Of a DNA stretch of 64,000 bases, positions 1-7,751 are shown piece after piece. Origin of the DNA: Butyrivibrio sp. Su6 (GTDB taxonomy: Bacteria > Bacillota > Clostridia > Lachnospirales > Lachnospiraceae); assembly GCF_900108105.1 (NCBI RefSeq), contig NZ_FNUR01000006.1, positions 124,001-188,000 of the forward strand, given 5' to 3'. A program made the translations under genes and the position numbers. Within the stretch, counting starts at the first letter, position 1, and every line of letters starts with the position of its first letter. The notes under the pieces are model-generated. The model saw only the letters and a list, made by a program, of their open reading frames with translations. It was not told the DNA's origin and searched no databases.

Positions 1-2
1 CT

Positions 3-980
3 TACAGGATGCGTGAACCCTGGAGTTTTGGCAACATGAAGCTGAAAGTGGACGGGCAGCTCTTTTTGCTTCATTATCCTGTACATTACAAGACTACAGC
101 TGATCTCATAAACAAGATAGAGATGATGGTTGAGCATGTAAACGATGACCACAATCTTATTATTGATGTGGATAAGGTTGACTTTGAGGCTATCAGAAGA
201 GAAAGCGACTATGATAATCTTGCGAGGGGCAATCTCGACAGCAAGCTGGCGACAATAAAGTTCCAACCATTTTTATCCAAGATCTATAAGATCAATTATT
301 GTGCTGATGTACTTTGTTTCCTTCATGATGCAGCCGGAAACGAAATTGATATGAGGGGAAAGATTCCTGATATTAAAGTTACTCAGGCACTTATGGACGC
401 GGATGAGTTTGTTTTCAGAAGGGCTTGCAGGGCGCTTTCATTTTGGAATGCCGGCGACAAAAACGGCAAATACAGGGCTGTTGTCGCAATGTCTCAGGGT
501 GAAATATCAAAGAATGATTTCATAAAGCGTATAAAGAAAATACTGCGCGAAGAGAATGCTGTAGCATCATGGATCAGCATCAAGCTCACTGAGACAACAA
601 TTTCTACCATGAACTCCATCGCTGAGCGAAATATAAAGATGCTTGGCGATTTAAAGAGCTCTATCATTGTTGATAAATTTGGAAGCGGCTATGGAGACCT
701 CAACAGAGTACTCTCACTCCCAGTTTCCCAGATTAACTTAGACAGCTCAATCCTTCACTCTGCCATGGAATCTGAGAAGATGATGCTGGTCGTACAGGGC
801 ATTGTCAATCTTTTCCATGACATAAGCATATTTGTCTGTGCCACAGATATTGAGAATGAGACAGACAAAAAAATGGCTGAAGAGCTGGGTTGCGACTATC
901 TTATCGGAGATTATATGGGAGCTCCGATGAAGGATAGTTCTTACGTTAAGTTTATTGATGCATATTTTGAGGAAAATTGA
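3..980 (+). CDS. Degenerate GGDEF/EAL-domain protein, C-terminal part (partial at left edge)
   Basis: Sequence shows the end of a GGDEF-like fold (the stretch beginning REPWSFGNMKL) followed by an EAL-like domain from about residue 150. The frame stays open to the window edge and the first ATG (position 9) has no convincing ribosome site, so the true start most likely lies upstream. The adjacent paralogue has a membrane region plus GGDEF-like domain at the equivalent place, so the missing part is probably the same. The EAL catalytic residues are lost: DDFG is replaced by DKFG, the lysine loop reads INLDSS, and the AEGVE glutamate segment reads CATDIEN. It is therefore expected to be a non-catalytic c-di-GMP receptor or regulatory partner. 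It lies directly upstream of an EAL gene whose motifs are intact, probably in one operon. Confidence 0.75.
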   Translation, partial: YRMREPWSFGNMKLKVDGQLFLLHYPVHYKTTADLINKIEMMVEHVNDDHNLIIDVDKVDFEAIRRESDYDNLARGNLDSKLATIKFQPFLSKIYKINYCADVLCFLHDAAGNEIDMRGKIPDIKVTQALMDADEFVFRRACRALSFWNAGDKNGKYRAVVAMSQGEISKNDFIKRIKKILREENAVASWISIKLTETTISTMNSIAERNIKMLGDLKSSIIVDKFGSGYGDLNRVLSLPVSQINLDSSILHSAMESEKMMLVVQGIVNLFHDISIFVCATDIENETDKKMAEELGCDYLIGDYMGAPMKDSSYVKFIDAYFEEN

Positions 981-982
981 TT

Positions 983-2938
983 ATGACTCTTTTAACAAAT
1001 CCACAAAACTACGAAATATGCTTTGCTATATGCTCAATGGTGGTTCTGCTTATCACTGTTTTTGTGCATCTTTTTGGAGAGCATTACTACAGCAGGCAAA
1101 ATGACATATTTGGCGGGCTGCTCTTTAATGCTTTTTGCATGAATTTATTGGGACTAATACATAAAGTTTGGATACAGTCTGATTTTTTTAAAATGTCCCT
1201 CAGCTATGAGGCAGTCTGTGTTCTTGTAATGCTTGAAAAAGTGTGCATTTATATAATGCCTCTTTTATCGGTCATCTATGGGATGGCTATTTTCCGCATT
1301 GAGTTCCAGAGCTTTGTCAAAAAGATCCTTATTGGTATTCCTACTATCTGCTCGCAGGTTGTTATCTTCAGCGTTATTTTTACCGGATTCTTTTACAGGT
1401 TTGATGAAAATGCTGAAACCAGGTACATATATCCGCAGGCTGTCACCATATATCTGAGTGTCTGGTTCTATCTCATTGTTGCAGCTTACATGATCATTAA
1501 GTACAAAAAGTCTTTGAGCACTGAGAAACAGATGGCCCTTGTGGTCTATTATTTTTTGATGGCAGCAGGGGTTCCTATCAGAATACTGACAAGGTCCAGC
1601 TCAATCTTTGAGTTTTCAGTTTCGATAGCTCTTTTGCTGTGCGTCTATACATTCCAGAATCCAAGTGAGTTTGTGGACTTAACTTCCGGTGCAGGAACAA
1701 AGAAAGCTCTGGATTTCACCATTTCTACCAATCTTTTACAGAAAAAGACATTTTCACTTCTGGGAATATATGTGGATAAGCTTGATGTGTTCCTGAGCGA
1801 AGAATCCATTGAGAACTCCTCAGAGCTCCTTAGACACATATCGGATTATCTAAAGAAAATGTGTCCGGAAGGAGGATTGTTTTATCCGTTTGACAGCACG
1901 TTTATTCTAATGCTTCCCGGGGCAGACCCAGATGAAACAGTGATAGAAAAAACTGTAGAACAGATAAAGATAAGGTTTAAAGATCCGTGGGTACTAAAAA
2001 ATGAGGAAATAAAATTATTCCAGAGCCCGTGTGTTTTGGGCTTCCCTACAGAAGTAGATTCTCTTGAGAGATTTAATGAGATATGGAATGTAATGCAGAA
2101 GGCTTTCCTGAGGCACAATAGGGATGTTTTAAGGCTTTCTGATCTGAATCTTAAATATGTTGAACATGACAAGAAGATTGATGGGATAGTGAAAAGAGCT
2201 CTCGAAGACGGGCTTTTGGATGTTTACTATCAACCGATATATTCTCCGGCTGACGGCAAATATACATCCTGTGAAGCCCTTGTGCGTCTAAAGGACCCTA
2301 AGCTTGGATTCATCTCACCTGCAGTATTCATGCCTGTTGCCGAGAGGAACGGAAGTGTTCTTGAAATAGACAGATATGTGCTGGACAGGGTGTGCGAGAT
2401 GATATCTTCATCCCGGATCATGGACTATGGAATAGAATACGTGGAGGTTAATCTTTCCATAGTTGATTGCATACAGACCAACCTCGCAGAGAATATACTT
2501 GGAACTCTTGAAAAATATAATGTCGATCCCAAGTTGATAAATCTGGAGATAACAGAGACCTGGGAAAAGAATATTACTGATGTAATGGACATGAATCTGG
2601 GAAGACTGTTAAAATCAGGAATTACTTTTTCTATGGATGACTTTGGAACCGGGTATTCCAATCTTTCAAGGATTGCCATGCTTCCTTTAAAGCTCTTTAA
2701 ACTTGACAAGAGCATTGTCCAGTCTGTATTTGACTCAGAGACATCCTATATGGTGATGCTCAATATGATCAGGATAATCAAGTCCCTTGGAAAAGAAATT
2801 GTTGCCGAGGGCGTGGAAACCGCAGAGCAGGCAAAGCAGATCATAAGGCTTGGCTGTGACCACGTGCAGGGCTTCTTTTACGCAAGGCCCATGTCAAAAG
2901 AAAGCTTTATAGAGTTCATAAAAGAGCACAACGCTTAA
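983..2938 (+). CDS. Membrane GGDEF-like/EAL c-di-GMP phosphodiesterase
   Basis: About 651 aa. The first ~220 residues are a multi-span membrane sensor (around seven hydrophobic segments), followed by a degenerate GGDEF domain (~240-390, no GGDEF signature) and a complete EAL domain (~400-650). All catalytic EAL motifs are visible: EALVRL, VNLS, LEITET, MDDFGTGYS, KLDKS, AEGVE and QGFF. It should therefore hydrolyse c-di-GMP to pGpG at the inner membrane face in response to an unknown signal. The ATG at 983 is preferred because GAGG at 969-972 is well spaced for it; a TTG at 977, which would overlap the upstream stop, is the alternative. A paralogue of the same architecture lies at 32119. Confidence 0.85.
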   Translation: MTLLTNPQNYEICFAICSMVVLLITVFVHLFGEHYYSRQNDIFGGLLFNAFCMNLLGLIHKVWIQSDFFKMSLSYEAVCVLVMLEKVCIYIMPLLSVIYGMAIFRIEFQSFVKKILIGIPTICSQVVIFSVIFTGFFYRFDENAETRYIYPQAVTIYLSVWFYLIVAAYMIIKYKKSLSTEKQMALVVYYFLMAAGVPIRILTRSSSIFEFSVSIALLLCVYTFQNPSEFVDLTSGAGTKKALDFTISTNLLQKKTFSLLGIYVDKLDVFLSEESIENSSELLRHISDYLKKMCPEGGLFYPFDSTFILMLPGADPDETVIEKTVEQIKIRFKDPWVLKNEEIKLFQSPCVLGFPTEVDSLERFNEIWNVMQKAFLRHNRDVLRLSDLNLKYVEHDKKIDGIVKRALEDGLLDVYYQPIYSPADGKYTSCEALVRLKDPKLGFISPAVFMPVAERNGSVLEIDRYVLDRVCEMISSSRIMDYGIEYVEVNLSIVDCIQTNLAENILGTLEKYNVDPKLINLEITETWEKNITDVMDMNLGRLLKSGITFSMDDFGTGYSNLSRIAMLPLKLFKLDKSIVQSVFDSETSYMVMLNMIRIIKSLGKEIVAEGVETAEQAKQIIRLGCDHVQGFFYARPMSKESFIEFIKEHNA

Positions 2939-3016
2939 AGCCATTGCAAAGAAAATGCGGTAAGTGTAAAATATTTCGTGTTTATTATTTATTTCAAGAA
3001 TTAAGGATGGTTATTT

Positions 3017-4282
3017 ATGGCACTTATTAAGAAACCGGTTACCGGAATGAAGGATATTCTGCCTTCAGAAATGCAGCTTAGAGATTACTGCATCGGAGTT
3101 ATTAAAAAGACATATGCAGAATTTGGTTTTACTTCTATAGAGACACCTTGTGTTGAATCACTTGCCAATCTTAACAGCAAGCAGGGTGGAGAAAATGAAA
3201 AGCTTATCTTCAAAGTTATGAAAAGAGGAGAAAAGCTGAATTTAGAAACTGCCAAGGCGGAAAATGATCTTACAGATTCAGGTCTTCGCTATGACCTTAC
3301 TGTTCCTCTTGTTCGTTTTTATGCAAATCATGCAAGCGAACTTCCTTCTCCATTTAAGGCGCTTCAGATGGGCAATGTGTGGAGAGCTGACAGACCACAG
3401 AAGGGCAGATACCGTCAGTTCATGCAGTGCGATATCGATATTCTCGGCGAAGCAACCAATCTCGCAGAGATAGAGCTTATCCTTGCAACAACAACAACTC
3501 TTGGAAGACTTGGATTCAAGGATTTTAAGATAAGAATAAACGAGCGTCGTATTCTTAAGGCTATGGCAGCTTACAGTGGATTTCCTGAAGAGAGCTACGA
3601 TGATGTGTTCATAACTCTCGACAAAATGGACAAGATCGGTATCGATGGTGTTTCAGAAGAGCTTGAAAAAGAGGGCTTTGAAAGAGCATCAATAGACAAA
3701 TATCTTGATCTTTTCAGAAGTGTTGAAGGTAAGACTGATATCTCAGGTCTTAAGATAATCGCTGATAAATTAGGTGACTTCCTTGACGCAGAGGTAAGAG
3801 AAAGCCTTGAAGAGATCATCACAAGTGTTGATGCTACCAAGACAGCTCAGTTTGAAATGGTATTTGATCCTACACTTGTAAGAGGAATGTCCTATTATAC
3901 CGGTACTATTTTCGAAGTATCAATGCCTCAGTACGGCGGAAGCTGCGGTGGCGGCGGACGCTATGACAAGATGGTTGGAAAGTTCCTTGGACAGGACACT
4001 CCTGCATGTGGATTCTCAATCGGTTTTGAGCGTATCATCATGATCATGATGGATGAAGGCTTTAAGATCCCTGGGGAGGGAAATAGAAAGGCTTACCTCA
4101 TCGAGAAAGGAATCAAGGGAGAGAGACTTTCCGAGATCATCTCAGAAGCTCAGAAAGAAAGACTTGAGGGCAATCAGGTTCTTGTTGTTCGCATGAATAA
4201 GAATAAAAAGTTCCAGAAACAGCAGCTTTCAGAGCAGGGTTACGAAGATGTTAAGGAGTTCTATCTCAATCCGCTTAACTGA
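3017..4282 (+). CDS. hisS: Histidyl-tRNA synthetase (histidine--tRNA ligase)
   Basis: 421 aa, class II synthetase fold. Visible are the N-terminal GMKDILP motif, the motif 2 region (NVWRADRPQKGRYRQF), the histidine-binding block RGMSYYTGTIFEV, and the glycine-rich GGGGRYD motif. It charges tRNA-His in the cytoplasm. Two points are unusual. The histidine-binding block reads RGMSYY where the usual form is RGLDYY. The C-terminal anticodon-binding part after about residue 350 is short and not a clear match to the typical domain. AAGGATGG at 3003-3010 sets the start. HisZ, the ATP-phosphoribosyltransferase subunit, is the alternative but is less likely because motif 2 is intact and no his biosynthesis genes are nearby. 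Confidence 0.85.
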   Translation: MALIKKPVTGMKDILPSEMQLRDYCIGVIKKTYAEFGFTSIETPCVESLANLNSKQGGENEKLIFKVMKRGEKLNLETAKAENDLTDSGLRYDLTVPLVRFYANHASELPSPFKALQMGNVWRADRPQKGRYRQFMQCDIDILGEATNLAEIELILATTTTLGRLGFKDFKIRINERRILKAMAAYSGFPEESYDDVFITLDKMDKIGIDGVSEELEKEGFERASIDKYLDLFRSVEGKTDISGLKIIADKLGDFLDAEVRESLEEIITSVDATKTAQFEMVFDPTLVRGMSYYTGTIFEVSMPQYGGSCGGGGRYDKMVGKFLGQDTPACGFSIGFERIIMIMMDEGFKIPGEGNRKAYLIEKGIKGERLSEIISEAQKERLEGNQVLVVRMNKNKKFQKQQLSEQGYEDVKEFYLNPLN

Positions 4283-4347
4283 CAGGTCTTTTGCTAAAAA
4301 CAGCCATTGGCTGTATGAATAAGAGAATAAAAGGGGAGTAAGAAGGT

Positions 4348-4662
4348 ATGATCAGAAAAGGTTTTAAAATGAAGCTTTATAAGGGGATGGAAAAGGAGTA
4401 TGAGAAGAGACACAATGAGTTGTGGCCTGAGATGCAGGAAATGATCCATGAGCATGGTGGACGCAACTACAGCATATTCCTTGATGAAGAGACAGATGTT
4501 CTCTATGGCTATATCGAAATAGAGGATGAAGAGCTTTGGGCTAAAGGAGCTGATACAGCTATCAACCGCAAGTGGTGGGATTTTATGGCCGACATTATGG
4601 AGACCAATCCGGACAATAGCCCTGTAGCTATCGATCTTCACCCGGTATTTCATTTGGATTGA
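4348..4662 (+). CDS. rhaM: L-rhamnose mutarotase
   Basis: 104 aa, the normal size for the RhaM/YiiL family. It has the N-terminal KLYKGMEKEYEKRHNELWPE block with the conserved His and Trp-Pro-Glu, and a tail containing HPVFHLD. The family interconverts alpha and beta anomers of L-rhamnose in the cytoplasm. No other rhamnose genes lie nearby, so the real substrate may differ. The start is supported by AAAAGGGGAG upstream. It sits 12 bp ahead of the CNNM/CBS gene, suggesting co-transcription. Confidence 0.82.
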   Translation: MIRKGFKMKLYKGMEKEYEKRHNELWPEMQEMIHEHGGRNYSIFLDEETDVLYGYIEIEDEELWAKGADTAINRKWWDFMADIMETNPDNSPVAIDLHPVFHLD

Positions 4663-4674
4663 TAGGAGGAAGTT

Positions 4675-5955
4675 TTGGACACTCACGCGATACAGCTCGC
4701 AGTATTAATTGTACTTGTTTTGTTATCTGCGTTTTTTTCATCTGCTGAAACAGCCTTTATGACTGTTAACAAGGTGAAAATGAAATCCCTTTCAGATGAA
4801 GGGAACAAGCGGGCAAAAAGAGTTCTCTCAATTTGTGAAGATACTCAGAAAATTTTGTCTGCGATCCTGATTGGTAACAATATCGTCAACCTCAGTGCAT
4901 CTGCTTTGATGACGGTTTATGTTACGGATGTGTTTGGCAGTTTTGCAATCGGCATTGGTACCGGTGTACTTACTTTAATCGTTCTTATATTTGGAGAGAT
5001 CATTCCCAAAACGGTAGCGACAGCCTATGCAGAGAAAATGTCATTGTGGTATGTGAATGTTATCTTGTTTATCATGGCCATAATACATCCTTTAAGCTTT
5101 ATCATAAACGGTGTTGCAACACTGATACTAAGGCTCTTCAGGATCGATACCAAAAATAAGCAGACCATGACTGAGACAGAACTTAAGACTTATGTGGATG
5201 TCAGTCATGAGGATGGCGTTATCGAGAGCGGAGAAAAAGAAATCATTTACAATGTATTTGATTTTAGCGATGCTCATGCAAAAGATATCATGATACCCAG
5301 GATCGATATGTGCTGTGTCAGCTCTGATGCTGATTACAATGAGGTCATGAGAGTTTTCCGCGAGGATATGTACACAAGAATTCCTGTTTATGAAGGCGGA
5401 GAGCAGGACAATATCATTGGTCTTATAAATGTAAAGGACCTGGTGCTTATTCAGGACAAAGACAATTTCAAGATAAAGGACTGTCTGAGGAAAGCTTATT
5501 ATACCTATGAGTATAAAAAGACTGCCGACCTTCTCATGGAAATGAGAGAAAGAAGCCAGAATGTTGCTTTCGTTTTATCAGAATACGGTACTACAGTCGG
5601 AATGATCACTTTGGAGGACCTTCTTGAAGAGATCGTAGGAGAGATCAGAGATGAGTATGATTCTGATGAAGAAGAGCTTATAAGGCATGTGGGCGGCAAT
5701 AAGTATCTCGTCGAAGGAAACATGAAGCTGGACGATATAAATGATGCTCTTGGAACAGAACTTGATTCAGAGGATTATGATTCCATAGGCGGACTTATGA
5801 TCGAAAAGCTTGACAGACTGCCGGGATATGGTGAGACCGTTACACTTGATAATGGAATTACGCTAACAGCCCGTGGAATAAAGCGAAACAGAATTACCAA
5901 AGTTCTGTTAACTGCTAATACTGTCGCAAAAGAGGATGAAAAAGAAACACTTTAA
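4675..5955 (+). CDS. CNNM/HlyC-CorC family membrane protein with CBS domains
   Basis: 426 aa. The N-terminal DUF21/CNNM region has about four membrane segments (residues 5-150) and begins with the typical SAFFSSAETAF motif. A CBS pair follows (about 200-330, with the DIMIPRIDM entry motif), then a CorC_HlyC transporter-associated domain (about 345-420, FxxVEG-like LVEGNMKLDDIN). Members act in magnesium or cobalt homeostasis; the name hemolysin is historical. The start is a TTG at 4675, directly behind AGGAGGA (4664-4670). Confidence 0.85.
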   Translation: MDTHAIQLAVLIVLVLLSAFFSSAETAFMTVNKVKMKSLSDEGNKRAKRVLSICEDTQKILSAILIGNNIVNLSASALMTVYVTDVFGSFAIGIGTGVLTLIVLIFGEIIPKTVATAYAEKMSLWYVNVILFIMAIIHPLSFIINGVATLILRLFRIDTKNKQTMTETELKTYVDVSHEDGVIESGEKEIIYNVFDFSDAHAKDIMIPRIDMCCVSSDADYNEVMRVFREDMYTRIPVYEGGEQDNIIGLINVKDLVLIQDKDNFKIKDCLRKAYYTYEYKKTADLLMEMRERSQNVAFVLSEYGTTVGMITLEDLLEEIVGEIRDEYDSDEEELIRHVGGNKYLVEGNMKLDDINDALGTELDSEDYDSIGGLMIEKLDRLPGYGETVTLDNGITLTARGIKRNRITKVLLTANTVAKEDEKETL

Positions 5956-5970
5956 TAATTTACCAATATA

Positions 5971-5979
5971 TGGTATACT
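5971..5979 (+). promoter_or_regulatory. Extended -10 promoter for scfA
   Basis: TGGTATACT is an extended -10 element (TGn plus TATACT) about 55 bp ahead of the scfA start. The -35 region (around 5951) is weak, as is common for extended -10 promoters. Confidence 0.5.
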
Positions 5980-6036
5980 AGGTCGATGTAAAAACTCGAA
6001 AGTGGAACAGTTCACATTTCAAGTAGGAGGCAATTT

Positions 6037-6183
6037 ATGAAGCACGTAAAGTCATTAGTAACAAGAAATCTTAAAGAGTCAATGAAAAAGGGCGGATGTG
6101 GCGAGTGCCAGACATCATGCCAGTCAGCATGCAAGACATCTTGCACAGTAGGAAACCAGAGCTGCGAGCAGCTTAGCAAGTAA
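6037..6183 (+). CDS. scfA: SCIFF precursor peptide (six cysteines in forty-five residues)
   Basis: A 48-aa peptide starting MKHVKSLVTRNLKES and carrying exactly six cysteines in the SCIFF pattern (GGCGECQTSC, SACKTSC, then one before the C-terminus). The ribosome site is AGTAGGAGG at 6022-6030. SCIFF peptides are ribosomally made substrates of a dedicated radical SAM/SPASM enzyme that installs cysteine-to-threonine thioether bridges. That enzyme is the next gene. SCIFF is nearly universal in Clostridia and its biological role is still unclear. A hairpin after the gene probably keeps precursor mRNA in excess over the maturase. Confidence 0.95.
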   Translation: MKHVKSLVTRNLKESMKKGGCGECQTSCQSACKTSCTVGNQSCEQLSK

Positions 6184-6224
6184 TCTAACTGGAAGAATAT
6201 TGGTTTTTGTAGGATTAAGTTATC

Positions 6225-6256
6225 GGGCAGCGGCCGAGGCCGCTGCCTAGTTTTTG
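6225..6256 (+). terminator. Hairpin terminator/attenuator between scfA and scfB
   Basis: GGCAGCGGCC and GGCCGCTGCC form a near-perfect GC-rich hairpin followed by TAGTTTTTG. It lies between precursor and maturase genes, so it probably lets only part of the transcription reach the enzyme gene. Confidence 0.8.
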
Positions 6257-6289
6257 CACAACTCGCAGAGTTTAGTTTTAGGAGATTTT

Positions 6290-7720
6290 ATGATTCACGC
6301 TTATAAGAACAACGGTTATAACATTGTTCTGGATGTTAACAGCGGTTCAGTACACGTTGTTGATGATGTTGTTTTTGATTTAGTAAATATTGTAGAGGAG
6401 AAGCTTGCTGCCAAGTATGGTACTGCAGCAGTTTCAGACGGACAGGAAGAAGCTTCAAAAGAGGATTTTGGATGGCTGTTTGATGAAGTTAAAAAGCTTT
6501 CAGAGATAACAGACAAGTACTCTGTAGAAGATATCAAAGAGGCAGTTGATGAGCTTTTAGAGCTCAGAGCTGCACAGGTTCTTTATACTGACGATGTATA
6601 TGAGAACTATGTAGATGAATTCCAGAACAGAGAGACAGTTATCAAGGCTCTTTGCCTTAACATAGCACATGACTGTAATCTCAGATGTAAATATTGTTTT
6701 GCCGATGAGGGAGAGTATCACGGAAGAAGAGCTCTCATGACAGAAGAGGTCGGTAAGGCAGCACTTGATTTCCTTGTTAAGAATTCAGGAAATCGCAGAA
6801 ATCTGGAAGTAGATTTCTTTGGCGGTGAGCCACTTATGAACTGGGAGGTCGTTAAAAAGATCGTTGAGTACGGCCGCCAGATTGAAAAAGAACACAATAA
6901 GAATTTCCGTTTCACAATAACAACAAACGGAACTCTTTTAAACGATGAGATCCTTGAGTATGTAAATAAGGAAATGGGCAATATTGTCCTTTCAATTGAC
7001 GGACGTAAGGAAGTACATGATGCTATGCGTCCTAAGCGCGGCGGACAGGGAAGCTATGATGAGATAGTTCCTAAATTCCAGAAAGTTGCAGAGAGCCGTC
7101 ATCAGCTCAGATACTTTGTAAGAGGAACATTTACTCACAATAATCTTGATTTCTCAGAGGATGTTAAGCATCTTGCAGATCTTGGATTTAAGCAGATCTC
7201 GGTTGAGCCTGTAGTTGCCAAGCCTGAGGACTGGTACTCATTAAAGGATGAGGATATTCCAAAGCTTTGCGAAGAGTACGACAAGCTTGCCAAGTTCTAT
7301 CTTGAGAGACAGAAAGAGGGAAAGGGATTTAATTTCTTCCACTTCAACATCGATCTTGAGGGTGGCCCTTGCGTAGCCAAGAGACTTTCAGGATGTGGTT
7401 CAGGATGCGAGTATTTGGGAGTTACACCATGGGGTGATCTTTATCCTTGCCATCAGTTCGTTGGTAATGAAGACTTCATCATGGGTAATGTATTTGAAGG
7501 TATTACCAGACCTGATATTCAGGAAACATTCAAAAAGAGCAATGTTTATTCAAGACCTGAATGTGAGAAATGTTTTGCCAGATATTACTGCAGCGGTGGA
7601 TGTGCTGCAAACGCCTATAATTTCAACGGCAATATCAATACGACATATAAGCACGGTTGTGAGCTTCAGAGAAAGCGTATCGAGTGTGCGATTATGATAA
7701 AGGCGGCTATGGCCGAATAA
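6290..7720 (+). CDS. scfB: SCIFF maturase, radical SAM/SPASM thioether-forming enzyme
   Basis: 476 aa. The N-terminal ~110 residues form a precursor-recognition (RRE-like) region starting MIHAYKNNGYNIVLDVNSG. The radical SAM core carries CNLRCKYC for the SAM-binding 4Fe-4S cluster. A C-terminal SPASM domain is rich in cysteines (CGSGCEYLG, PCHQF, CEKCFARYYCSGGCAAN) for two auxiliary clusters. It makes thioether crosslinks in the ScfA peptide upstream. The ATG at 6290 follows TAGGAGA closely; an in-frame TTG at 6254 lies inside the terminator region and is not favoured. Downstream is secDF, a neighbour I recall as common for SCIFF loci. Confidence 0.95.
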   Translation: MIHAYKNNGYNIVLDVNSGSVHVVDDVVFDLVNIVEEKLAAKYGTAAVSDGQEEASKEDFGWLFDEVKKLSEITDKYSVEDIKEAVDELLELRAAQVLYTDDVYENYVDEFQNRETVIKALCLNIAHDCNLRCKYCFADEGEYHGRRALMTEEVGKAALDFLVKNSGNRRNLEVDFFGGEPLMNWEVVKKIVEYGRQIEKEHNKNFRFTITTNGTLLNDEILEYVNKEMGNIVLSIDGRKEVHDAMRPKRGGQGSYDEIVPKFQKVAESRHQLRYFVRGTFTHNNLDFSEDVKHLADLGFKQISVEPVVAKPEDWYSLKDEDIPKLCEEYDKLAKFYLERQKEGKGFNFFHFNIDLEGGPCVAKRLSGCGSGCEYLGVTPWGDLYPCHQFVGNEDFIMGNVFEGITRPDIQETFKKSNVYSRPECEKCFARYYCSGGCAANAYNFNGNINTTYKHGCELQRKRIECAIMIKAAMAE

Positions 7721-7751
7721 GTTAATAAGCTATATGGGAGGATGTATTACA

